Assembly: GCA_016791045.1 (NCBI GenBank)
Contig: JAEUNO010000010.1
Location: 1 to 64,000, forward strand
Direction of reading: 5' to 3'
Length of the DNA stretch: 64,000 bases
From: Methyloversatilis sp.
GTDB taxonomy: Bacteria > Pseudomonadota > Gammaproteobacteria > Burkholderiales > Rhodocyclaceae
The position numbers and the translations under genes are program-made. Shown in pieces: positions 56,232-64,000 of this stretch. Every line of letters starts with the position of its first letter. Position 1 is the stretch's first letter. The notes under the pieces are model-generated. The model was not told the origin of the DNA. It was given only the letters and a program-made list of their open reading frames with translations, and ran no database searches.

Positions 56232-57343
56232 CCCCGGAAAGGCTGCCGCTCTGCACGTTGCTGGTGACCCCTGCACGGGCGGCCGACATGTCCTTGCGGG
56301 ATTGGGAGACCGTCATCGTGCAAGCTAGAAAATCCAAGTTGCTCGGGCTTCTGCATCACGTCCTTTCCGTCAGCGGACATGCGCATCAAGTACCGGAACG
56401 GGTGTGGCACCACCTCGCCTCGGCCGCGCAACTGGTGGCGGAGCAGCATCTGTCGCTGGGCCATGAAATCCGTCAGATACTGGACGCACTGAAATCCGTC
56501 GATGGCCGGATTGTGGTGCTGAAGGGGGGCGCATACGTCATGCGCGGTCTCGCGGCCGGTCATGGCCGGACCTTTTCCGACATCGATATCCTGGTGCCCC
56601 GCGAAAGACTTGGGGAAGTCGAAGCGCGGCTCATGGTGGATGGTTGGGTCAGCCAGCATCGTGACGCCTACGACCAGCGTTACTATCGGCAATGGATGCA
56701 TGAGATTCCGCCGATGTCCCACATCCGTCGCGGCACCACGCTCGATATCCATCACGCGCTGACGCCGCTGACATCCCGCATTCGTGCTGATTCGTCGGCG
56801 ATGCTCGCGGCAGCCGAACCGCTGCCATCGGACAACCGGCTGATGACGCTCTCACCTCAGGACATGGTGCTGCACAGCGCGACACACCTGTTTCTCGAGA
56901 GCGAGTTTCACAGCGGGTTGCGTGATCTTTTCGACCTCTACTCGCTGGTCACCGAGTTCCGCAGCCGCGACGCCTGCTTCGATCAGAAGCTCCTTGCGCG
57001 CGCAGCCGGTGTCGGCCTGACGCGCCCCCTCTTTCTTGCCTTCCGATACCTGCATCGGATCCTGGCGCTCGACATTCCGACCCACACGGCATCCGAACTG
57101 CAGCGCGTGGCCCCGAACCCGCTGCATCTGAAGGTACTGGACACGCTATTCACCCGCGCACTGTCGCCCCATCACGAGAGCGCCATGGATGCCCTGACAC
57201 CCGTCAGCCTGTTCCTGCTGTATCTGCGCGGCCACTGGCTGCGTATGCCGATCCATCTGCTGGTCGTCCATCTGAGCCGCAAAGCCGTCATGAAACTGAC
57301 AAAAAAGACCGATAATGATGACGAATCCGAAACGGCAAGATGA
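56228..57343 (+). CDS. Nucleotidyltransferase family protein (cassette partner)
   Basis: This 371-aa protein is of the uncharacterised nucleotidyltransferase family found beside HprK-like kinases. The catalytic region has VLKGGAYVMRGL (KGG at about 99-101) and the metal-binding FSDIDILVPRE (D118 and D120). A C-terminal helical part contains QDMVLHSATHLF and LRDLFDLYSLV. The ATG overlaps the kinase stop. It may nucleotidylate a protein or peptide encoded in the same cassette. Confidence 0.8.
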   Translation: MTPERLPLCTLLVTPARAADMSLRDWETVIVQARKSKLLGLLHHVLSVSGHAHQVPERVWHHLASAAQLVAEQHLSLGHEIRQILDALKSVDGRIVVLKGGAYVMRGLAAGHGRTFSDIDILVPRERLGEVEARLMVDGWVSQHRDAYDQRYYRQWMHEIPPMSHIRRGTTLDIHHALTPLTSRIRADSSAMLAAAEPLPSDNRLMTLSPQDMVLHSATHLFLESEFHSGLRDLFDLYSLVTEFRSRDACFDQKLLARAAGVGLTRPLFLAFRYLHRILALDIPTHTASELQRVAPNPLHLKVLDTLFTRALSPHHESAMDALTPVSLFLLYLRGHWLRMPIHLLVVHLSRKAVMKLTKKTDNDDESETAR

Positions 57344-57346
57344 GCG

Positions 57347-58018
57347 ATGAACAGTGATGACCTGAAGAAAGCCGTGGCCCGTTCGGCACTGGCCCACGTG
57401 GTGCCGGGCGAACTGCTCGGTGTCGGCACCGGTTCGACCGCCAATCATTTCATCGACCTGCTGGCATCCGAGGGCTTGAAGATCGCTGGCGCGATCGCCA
57501 GTTCGGAGGCCTCGGCGGCCCGGCTGCGCGGTCACGGCATTACCGTGCTGACGCTGGACGAGGCGATCACTTCCGGTCGGCGCATCCCGGTCTATATCGA
57601 CGGTGCGGACGAGATCGATCCCGGGCTTCACCTGATCAAGGGGGGCGGCGGCGCGCTGACGCGCGAGAAGATCGTGGCCGCGGCATCCGACTGTTTCGTG
57701 TGCATCGCCGATGCGTCGAAGTGCGTCGATGTGATGGGGCGCTTCCCGCTGCCCGTCGAAGTGATTCCGATGGCGGTTGCGCTGGTGTCGCGGGAACTGC
57801 TGCGGCTGGGCGGTGTGCCGAAGGTGCGCGAAGGCTTCGTGACCGACAATGGCAATCTGATCATCGACGTCGCCGGACTGTCCATCACGGATCCGGTCGC
57901 GCTGGAAACCGAACTGGACCATCTGACAGGCACCGTGACCAACGGCCTGTTCGCCCGTCGCCGCGCCGACATTGCGCTGATATCCTCGGCCAATGGCGTG
58001 CAGACACTGCGCGGCTGA
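57347..58018 (+). CDS. rpiA: Ribose-5-phosphate isomerase A
   Basis: RpiA (223 aa) interconverts ribose-5-phosphate and ribulose-5-phosphate. Motifs [35 protein letters not shown] and the catalytic Glu in [11 protein letters not shown] are present. The start [18 protein letters not shown] is three bases past the nucleotidyltransferase stop, so read-through from the cassette is possible. Composition is back to genome average. Confidence 0.96.
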   Translation: MNSDDLKKAVARSALAHVVPGELLGVGTGSTANHFIDLLASEGLKIAGAIASSEASAARLRGHGITVLTLDEAITSGRRIPVYIDGADEIDPGLHLIKGGGGALTREKIVAAASDCFVCIADASKCVDVMGRFPLPVEVIPMAVALVSRELLRLGGVPKVREGFVTDNGNLIIDVAGLSITDPVALETELDHLTGTVTNGLFARRRADIALISSANGVQTLRG

Positions 58019-58072
58019 ACACTCTGGTGCAGACGCAGTCTCACCTCACACCACCTTCCGGAACGCATTGAC

Positions 58073-58774
58073 ATGAGCGAGCACATTTCCAAGCGCTATG
58101 ACCACGAACTGGAAGGCCTGCGCACGGGCTTGCTGCAGATGGGCGGCCTGATCGAACAGCAGATCGAACACGCGATGCGCGGCGTGATCGAGCGCAACCT
58201 GCCGCTGCTCGAAGAAGTCATCGCCACCGAAAAGAAGGTGAATGCGATGGAGATCGAACTGGATGAAGCGTGCAATCAGCTGATTGCCAAGCGTCAACCG
58301 GCTGCGAGCGACCTGCGGGTGATCATGTCGATGGTCAAGACCATCACCGATCTGGAGCGCGTCGGCGACGAAGCGAAGAAGATCGCCAAGATGGGCCGGC
58401 ACATTCTCGAATCCGACGCCATCTTCGTGCCGCGTGTCGAGCTGCGCCACGCCGCGTCGATGGCGGTCGACATGCTGCGCCGCACGCTGGACGCGCTGGC
58501 CCGCCAGGATCTGGCGAGCGCCACCGAAGTCGTGCGCCAGGACAAGGAGGTCGACGCCGAATTCAAATCCATCATGCGCCAGCTCATCACCTTCATGATG
58601 GAAGATCCGCGGACGATTTCCTGCGGTCTGGACATGCTGTTCATCGCCAAGGCGATCGAGCGTATCGGCGACCACTCCAAGAACATGGCGCAATACGTGG
58701 TGTTCATGGTCAAGGGGACCGACGTGCGACATGCCGGGCTGGCTGCCATGGAGGCCGCAGCGGCAGCAGACTGA
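58073..58774 (+). CDS. phoU: Phosphate signalling protein PhoU
   Basis: PhoU (233 aa) is the helical negative regulator of the PhoR/PhoB system and of Pst uptake. Two PhoU repeats each with a metal-binding motif are visible (ITDLERVGDEAKKIAK and AKAIERIGDHSKNMAQ). It is alone here, without pst or phoBR genes. A weak terminator candidate follows. Confidence 0.95.
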   Translation: MSEHISKRYDHELEGLRTGLLQMGGLIEQQIEHAMRGVIERNLPLLEEVIATEKKVNAMEIELDEACNQLIAKRQPAASDLRVIMSMVKTITDLERVGDEAKKIAKMGRHILESDAIFVPRVELRHAASMAVDMLRRTLDALARQDLASATEVVRQDKEVDAEFKSIMRQLITFMMEDPRTISCGLDMLFIAKAIERIGDHSKNMAQYVVFMVKGTDVRHAGLAAMEAAAAAD

Positions 58775-58796
58775 GGCTTTTTCCGTTTGCCTGCAC

Positions 58797-58837
58797 GGCC
58801 CGCGCACCCTGATTGCCGTGTGACGGGCCAGCCCTTT
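58797..58837 (+). terminator. Possible phoU terminator
   Basis: A GGCCCG/CGGGCC stem extended by five more pairs across a one-base bulge (58797-58829) is followed by AGCCCTTTT. The bulge and short T-run make it only a moderate candidate. Confidence 0.35.
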
Positions 58838-58959
58838 TGCGTCCACGCAACGGCAAAACCCGCTGCCGGTCAACCTAGGCTGTTCGGCTGGGTGTAAATC
58901 CGCCGCAAACCCTCTAAACTCCGCCAGATACAAGAACTTAAGATGGACGGGGGTCGTCA

Positions 58960-60546
58960 GTGTCGATTGTCAGGGCGGGACTTGCATTCGCGGTAGCGGG
59001 CGGGGCCATTCTCGCATCGGCGAACCTGCATGCGGAAGAATCCGCTGACGGTCCGCGATTCGAGGTCAGAAGCTATGCGGTTGCCGGCGGCTCGGTATTC
59101 CGGCCACCGGAAATCGATGCACTCCTGACGCCCTATGTCGGCAAGGCGGTCGGATTTGCCGAGATCGAAGCGGCCCGCACTGCGTTGCAGACCGCTTACC
59201 ACCAGCGCGGCTTCGGTGCGGCGCAGGTCACCATCCCCGAACAGGAACTGAGCAGCGGCACGGTCACGCTCGAGGTGCTTGAGCCCAAGCTCGAAGCGCT
59301 GACGCTGCAGGGCGCACGCCACCACGACGACGAGAACATCCGGCGCAGCCTGCCCGCCCTGGCGGAAGGCAGCATGCCCAATACTGAAGCCGTCGCGCAC
59401 CAGTTGGCGCTGGCCAACGAGAACGCGTCGAAGCAGACCGACGTGACGTTCCGCTCGGCGCGCAAACCGGGCGAAATCGCCGCAACCGTTTCGGTCACGG
59501 ACAGCAATCCGCTGCGCCGGTTCGTGACCGTCGACAACAGCGGCACACCGTCCACCGGCACGCACCGCATTTCGGTCGGCCTGCAGCACAACAACCTGTT
59601 CAACCGCGACCACGTCGCAACGCTGCAATACACGACCTCGATCGAACAGCCGTCCGACGTGACCATCGTCGGTCTCGGTTATCGCATTCCGCTGTACGAA
59701 AGTGGCAACTCCATCGATCTGGTCGGCGGATTTTCCAGCGTCAGTTCAGGTCAGGTGCAGGTGCTGAATTCGACCGCGACCGTGTCGGGCAGCGGTCGCA
59801 TCTTTTCCGCGCGCCACAACTGGCATCTGCCGCGCATCGGCGAATTGTCCCAGCGCATCAGCCTGGCCGCCGACTGGCGCGATTTCGACAGCAGCTTCCT
59901 GCTCGACAACACGCCAGGCAACCTCGTGCCGCGCGTCATCACGCACCCGATTTCCCTCTCGTGGAGCGGCAACTGGCGCGGCGATACGCGGGAAGCTGGC
60001 GTGCAGATCAGCGTCGCGCGCAACCTGCAGGGCGGCGAGCATGGTCGAGACACAGACTTTAACGCTCTGCGTGCGGGCGCCAATGCGCGCTTCGCAGTCA
60101 TGCGCGCCAGCGCCTCGTGGTTCCAGTTGTTGCCGCGTGACTGGCGCGTGCGGCTGCAGGCGCAGGGTCAGTACACACGCGACGAGCTGGTGTCCGGCGA
60201 ACAGTTCGGCATCGGCGGAGCCGAGTCTGTGCGCGGCTTGCGTGAGCGCGTACTGGCCAACGACCGCGGCTGGCGGGTCAGCGCCGACCTCGACACACCG
60301 GCCTGGACTGAAGACATCTGGGTCATGCGAGGCGTGCTGTTCGGCGACGTTGCACATCTTTACAGAGTCAATCCGCTGCCGGGGGAAACTGCAGGGGATG
60401 GCGTGCTCTCGGCCGGCGTGGGCCTGCGCGTCAACTATTCCACATGGCTCTCGGGACGGATCGACTACGCTCGCCTGATCGACGGCGCAGACCGTTACGC
60501 GTCCGGCAGTCACCGGGTTCACGCGTCGTTCAGCCTGAGTTTCTAG
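58960..60546 (+). CDS. TpsB outer-membrane transporter (ShlB/FhaC family)
   Basis: This 528-aa two-partner-secretion transporter has a signal peptide (about 1-25, ending LHAEES), a POTRA_2 domain (RFEVRSYAVAGGSVFRPPEI) and a ShlB-type second POTRA. A 16-strand beta barrel follows, ending in phenylalanine (HASFSLSF). The loop L6 motif is SVRGLRER near residue 421, the VRG(Y/L) signature of the Omp85 superfamily. The GTG start is at 58960. It exports the TpsA protein encoded 164 bases downstream. Confidence 0.93.
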   Translation: MSIVRAGLAFAVAGGAILASANLHAEESADGPRFEVRSYAVAGGSVFRPPEIDALLTPYVGKAVGFAEIEAARTALQTAYHQRGFGAAQVTIPEQELSSGTVTLEVLEPKLEALTLQGARHHDDENIRRSLPALAEGSMPNTEAVAHQLALANENASKQTDVTFRSARKPGEIAATVSVTDSNPLRRFVTVDNSGTPSTGTHRISVGLQHNNLFNRDHVATLQYTTSIEQPSDVTIVGLGYRIPLYESGNSIDLVGGFSSVSSGQVQVLNSTATVSGSGRIFSARHNWHLPRIGELSQRISLAADWRDFDSSFLLDNTPGNLVPRVITHPISLSWSGNWRGDTREAGVQISVARNLQGGEHGRDTDFNALRAGANARFAVMRASASWFQLLPRDWRVRLQAQGQYTRDELVSGEQFGIGGAESVRGLRERVLANDRGWRVSADLDTPAWTEDIWVMRGVLFGDVAHLYRVNPLPGETAGDGVLSAGVGLRVNYSTWLSGRIDYARLIDGADRYASGSHRVHASFSLSF

Positions 60547-60710
60547 GCGACAGCATCACAAGGGGCGGAAACGGTATCGCCCATTTCAGACATTACGACA
60601 TGCGGGGATGCAGTCGGAATTTTTGCGTTGGCCCGCGCGGGCCTGAACCGGATTACCTGCAGCATCGGTAGTCGTGTTCACGGCCTCGCGGAGAAGAACT
60701 TGAGGCCGAA
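60547..60710 (+). other. tpsB-tpsA spacer
   Basis: This 164-base spacer contains a GC-rich palindrome GGCCCGCGCGGGCC at 60633-60646, too short-looped to be a normal hairpin. No open frame is supported and no clear promoter is seen. Confidence 0.3.
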
Positions 60711-63700
60711 ATGAACAAGGGTCGCTACAGACTGGTTTTTTCCGAAGAGAAGGGCGGCTACGTCCCGGTGCCGGAAGAAACGAAGGCACGCGGCAAGGGC
60801 GGCGGCGCGCGTGCGCTGCGGCGCGTCGTGGCGGCGATGGCCGCCGCATTGCCCGGGCTTGCGATCGCCAACCCGACCGGTCATCAGGCGATCCACGGCG
60901 ATGTCGGCGTGCAGGCCCAGGGCAGTACGCTGAACATCACGGCCAGCGACAAGGCCATCATCAACTGGCAGCAGTTTTCCATCCAGCCGGGTGAAACCAC
61001 CCGCTTCATCCAGCCGAGCTCGACCGCCAGCGTGCTCAACCGCGTGGTCGGTCAGGATCCGTCGAGAATCCTCGGCAACCTGATCGCCAATGGCCGCGTT
61101 TTCCTGATCAATCCGAATGGCGTGCTGTTCGGTGCCGGCGCGAAGGTGGACACCGCGGGGCTGGTCGCGTCGACGCTCAACATCCGGAACGAAGACTTCC
61201 TGGCCGGCAGGATGAAGTTCGATGCCGAGGGCAACGCCGGCAAGCTGCGCAACGACGGCACGCTCAAAACGACCGGCGGCCCGCTGATCCTGATCGCCAC
61301 CGATGTCGAAAACACCGGGCTGATCACGGCCGAGAACGGCGACATCGTGCTGGCGGCCGGCAAGAGTGTCGAAATCGCCGATCCGCATCAGCCGTCGCTG
61401 CGCGTCAAGATAGAAGCCGGTGGTGAGGCGATCAACCTCGGCCAGCTGATTTCACGCGGCGGCAGCGTCGGCATGTTCGGCGCAGCGCTTACGCAGGCGG
61501 GCAGGATATCGGCAACCGGTGCCCACCGCACCGAAGATGGCCGCATCGTGCTGCGCGGCTCGAAATCCGTCACGCTCACCGCGCAGTCGGAAACGAGTGC
61601 CCAAACCGCCGACGGCACGGGTGGCTCGATCGACATCAGCGCCCCCGAAGTGAAGGTGGATGCGGGCGCCCTGGTGGATGCGAGCGGTACGGCGGGTGGC
61701 CGGATCGAAGTGAGCGCCGAACAGCGCGCGACGGTCGAAGGCACGCTGCGCGCGGTCGGCCGTGTGGATTCGGGCCCTGCCGCAGGCACGCCCGCTCCCG
61801 TTGCCCCGACTGCACCGACACCGGCCGTCGGCGATGACATCGACCTGCCGGTCACCGCGGCTGGCCCCGCCCCCGTGGCACCGGCCAGCGTACCGCTCGG
61901 CCGGGGCGGCGAGATCGTCGTCACCGCCGAGACCGTCGTGCTCGATGGCGATGCAGTGCTCGATGCATCGGGCGACGCCGGCGGCGGTTCAATCCTGGTC
62001 GGTGGCGACTGGCAAGGCGCCAATGCCGAGGTGCGCAACGCCCGCATCAGCTGGGTCGGGCATGGCGTGAGCCTGTTGTCCGATGCGCTGCTCAAGGGCG
62101 ATGGCGGCAAGGTCGTCGTCTGGGCGGACGAAGCCACCGCCTTCGCCGGCAGCATCTGGGCGCGCGGCGGTCGCGAGGGCGGTGACGGCGGTCAGGTGGA
62201 AGTTTCGGGCAAGGTGGCCCTGCTCTACCGCGGCCGCACGGACACACGCGCCGAGCGCGGCCGCAATGGCGAACTGCTGCTCGACCCGCTGGCCATCATT
62301 CTTCAAGGCGGCAGCGGCGACGGCAGCACCGATGGCTCACAGCTGTTCAGGAGTGGCGCCACGCCGGGCACCATCACGGCCGACGCGCTCGGCCCGACGC
62401 TGCTGTTCGAAAGCGAAATCGAGGAACAGAGCAAGACGACCGACATCATCCTGCGTGCGCAAAGGTCGGTGACGGTCGGCAGCAGTGCATTCAGCTACAC
62501 GGGGAGCGGCAATCTTGCCGGCGAAGCTGCCGGTACGCTGGTACTCGCCGATGGCAGCAACCTGCTGATCGAAACGCGCAATCTCGGCGGCGAAGAAGGC
62601 GGCCCGAGTGCCGGCATCGACCTCGTGACCGGCGGCCTACACGGCGTCAATCTGCGCATCATCACTCAGGGTACCGGCGGCATCACGATGCAGACCGGCT
62701 ACAGCAACGGTACCGCAGTCGGCGATCAACGCGCCGACATCATCGTGCCGGTGCTCACGGCCGGCGACGGAAGCATCCTGCTGCGTACGGTCCGGGGCAC
62801 CGGTTCGACCATACAGTTCCGCAATGCCGTCACCACCGACGGCGTGCTGCAGACCTCGGCCGACATGCATGTCGGCAGCCATCGCCTGCAGGGCAGCGAT
62901 GGCGTGGCCATCGACGGCGACTACACGCTTGACAACGGCACGCTCGACATCGACGGCGCCAGCGCTGCGATTTCCGGCACGCTCTACCTCTCCGGTACGC
63001 TCGACGGCAGTGCACCGCTGACGCTCGGCGGGCTGACCTGGTACAGCGGCGTCATGACCGGCACCGGAGCCGTCACGCTGACGGGTGCCGGCGAGTTGCC
63101 GCCGAATTTCAACTACCGCTACCTCGACCGCACACTCAACATCGCCGGCACGCTGGACCTGAAGAACAACCTTCAGCTCTACATCCGCAACGGCGGCGCC
63201 CTGCACCTGACGTCGACCGGCGTACTGCAGTCCACGACGCATGACGGAAACATCTACTTCAACAGTGGCGCAAGTGGTACGGCGCTGTTCAGCGCCGAGG
63301 CCGGCGCCCAGGTGAATGTCGCCGCGGGGCGACAGATCAGCCTGTATTCCGACAACAGTATCGGCAATCAGATATCGGCCCGTTTCACCACCAGCGGCGC
63401 GGGCACCCTTGCACTGACCGGGGGGCGCTTCACGCTGACCGGCAATTCGGTGATCTCCGGCAGCGGCAACTTCGCCATGGCGGGTGCCGACCTGTTCGGC
63501 AGCGGCAACCTCACCCTGGGCAACAACTTCCGCTGGCTCAATGGCGGCATGTATGGCGATGGGGTGACGCGCATCACCGGTCAGGCCCAGCTGCCGCAGG
63601 CGGCCGGCAACCGGTTCATCCAGCGCAGGCTGGAGGTGGCCGGCACGCTCGACGCCAACAACAACCAGTGGTTGTACGTGCAGAACGGCGGCGTACTGCA

Positions 63701-64000
63701 CATCACGTCCACCGGCACGCTGCGCTCGGTGACGCACGACGGCAACATCTTCCTGCAGGCCGGCGGCAGCGGCAGTGCCGCATTCAGCGCCGACCAGGGT
63801 GCCCGGATCGATGTCGGTGCCTCGCGCAATCTGTACCTGTTCACCGACAGCAATGCCGGAAACACCTTCTCGGCAGATGTTGACCTGACCGGAGCAGGCA
63901 CCTTCGCATTCAGCGGAGGCCTGATCACGCTGAGCGGCGATTCCTCCATCGGCGGCACCGGCCTGTTTGCCATGACCGGGGCAAACGTCGGCGGCGCGGG
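60711..64000 (+). CDS. Filamentous-hemagglutinin-type exoprotein TpsA (cut by right edge)
   Basis: At least 1,096 residues of a very large secreted adhesin-type protein are present; the end lies outside the window. It starts MNKGRYRLVFSEEKGGYVPV, an extended signal peptide region (ESPR) of type V secretion, then a hydrophobic core ending near GLAIANP. The TPS secretion domain (about 50-300) includes INPNGVLFGAGAKVDTAGLV. The middle is a beta-helix of short Gly/Asn/Asp-rich strands, followed by tandem repeats of about 165 residues from about 63,020. Its partner is the TpsB upstream. The target, adhesion or contact-dependent inhibition, cannot be decided without the C-terminus. Confidence 0.93.
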   Translation, partial: MNKGRYRLVFSEEKGGYVPVPEETKARGKGGGARALRRVVAAMAAALPGLAIANPTGHQAIHGDVGVQAQGSTLNITASDKAIINWQQFSIQPGETTRFIQPSSTASVLNRVVGQDPSRILGNLIANGRVFLINPNGVLFGAGAKVDTAGLVASTLNIRNEDFLAGRMKFDAEGNAGKLRNDGTLKTTGGPLILIATDVENTGLITAENGDIVLAAGKSVEIADPHQPSLRVKIEAGGEAINLGQLISRGGSVGMFGAALTQAGRISATGAHRTEDGRIVLRGSKSVTLTAQSETSAQTADGTGGSIDISAPEVKVDAGALVDASGTAGGRIEVSAEQRATVEGTLRAVGRVDSGPAAGTPAPVAPTAPTPAVGDDIDLPVTAAGPAPVAPASVPLGRGGEIVVTAETVVLDGDAVLDASGDAGGGSILVGGDWQGANAEVRNARISWVGHGVSLLSDALLKGDGGKVVVWADEATAFAGSIWARGGREGGDGGQVEVSGKVALLYRGRTDTRAERGRNGELLLDPLAIILQGGSGDGSTDGSQLFRSGATPGTITADALGPTLLFESEIEEQSKTTDIILRAQRSVTVGSSAFSYTGSGNLAGEAAGTLVLADGSNLLIETRNLGGEEGGPSAGIDLVTGGLHGVNLRIITQGTGGITMQTGYSNGTAVGDQRADIIVPVLTAGDGSILLRTVRGTGSTIQFRNAVTTDGVLQTSADMHVGSHRLQGSDGVAIDGDYTLDNGTLDIDGASAAISGTLYLSGTLDGSAPLTLGGLTWYSGVMTGTGAVTLTGAGELPPNFNYRYLDRTLNIAGTLDLKNNLQLYIRNGGALHLTSTGVLQSTTHDGNIYFNSGASGTALFSAEAGAQVNVAAGRQISLYSDNSIGNQISARFTTSGAGTLALTGGRFTLTGNSVISGSGNFAMAGADLFGSGNLTLGNNFRWLNGGMYGDGVTRITGQAQLPQAAGNRFIQRRLEVAGTLDANNNQWLYVQNGGVLHITSTGTLRSVTHDGNIFLQAGGSGSAAFSADQGARIDVGASRNLYLFTDSNAGNTFSADVDLTGAGTFAFSGGLITLSGDSSIGGTGLFAMTGANVGGA
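63020..64000 (+). repeat. Tandem ~165-residue repeats in the TpsA passenger
   Basis: Two units of about 492-495 bases (164-165 codons) lie head to tail, the second reaching the window edge. Matching landmarks are THDGNIYFNSGASG against THDGNIFLQAGGSG (codons at 63237 and 63732), LTLGG against LTLGN (63018 and 63510), and LNIAGTLDLKNN against LEVAGTLDANNN. They diverge at the DNA level, so this is an old duplication within the beta-helix. Confidence 0.75.

Overview
The window is a GC-rich (visibly about 65%) chromosome segment from a betaproteobacterium. The synteny (mla operon, ibaG/murA/his genes, tatABC and a DegS-type protease in one block), a PEP-CTERM protein, an MSHA-type pilus cluster and a pyruvate dehydrogenase whose E3 carries a lipoyl domain point to Rhodocyclales, possibly a Methyloversatilis-like organism. 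That assignment is inference from gene content, not a database match. No rRNA, tRNA, CRISPR array or insertion sequence was recognised.

Layout. 1-5 kb: sucCD (sucD cut by the left edge), a fumarylacetoacetate-hydrolase family enzyme and a FimV-like cell-pole protein. 5-13 kb: nif3-like gene, a membrane-anchored HtrA protease, tatC/B/A, a HIT protein, and hisE-I-F-A-H-B on the minus strand. 12.6-16.1 kb: a block with hisC turned round onto the plus strand, an unknown lipoprotein, a PEP-CTERM protein and a DUF2189 membrane protein. 16.2-25.4 kb: hisD-hisG-murA-ibaG, an ABC-2 exporter and mlaB-C-A-D-E-F (phospholipid trafficking), with an intrinsic terminator inside the mla operon.

25.5-40 kb: a sigma-54 response regulator of PrsR type, then a tightly coupled MSHA-like pilus/secretion cluster (mshM, L, N, E, G, I/J/K-like genes and two pseudopilin-like proteins). 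It ends in a co-translated class III adenylate cyclase. MshE carries c-di-GMP-type MshEN motifs, so the machine may be tied to two second messengers. 40-41.9 kb: a Phd/VapC toxin-antitoxin pair with a palindromic operator, then a major porin. 42-48 kb: folE, a DegP-type protease, a cluster of REP elements, ribD, nrdR and a PilZ-domain protein. 48-54 kb: aceE-aceF-lpdA.

54.2-57.3 kb: the most unusual region. A compositionally distinct gene for a twin-arginine-signal protein of unknown function has a good sigma-54 promoter candidate. It is followed by a short PqqD-like reading frame, an HPr-kinase-related ATPase and a nucleotidyltransferase. This matches the layout of the poorly understood HPr-rel-A type cassettes and probably marks a peptide or protein modification system. 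57.3-64 kb: rpiA, phoU and a two-partner secretion pair, with TpsB complete and the large TpsA exoprotein running off the right edge.
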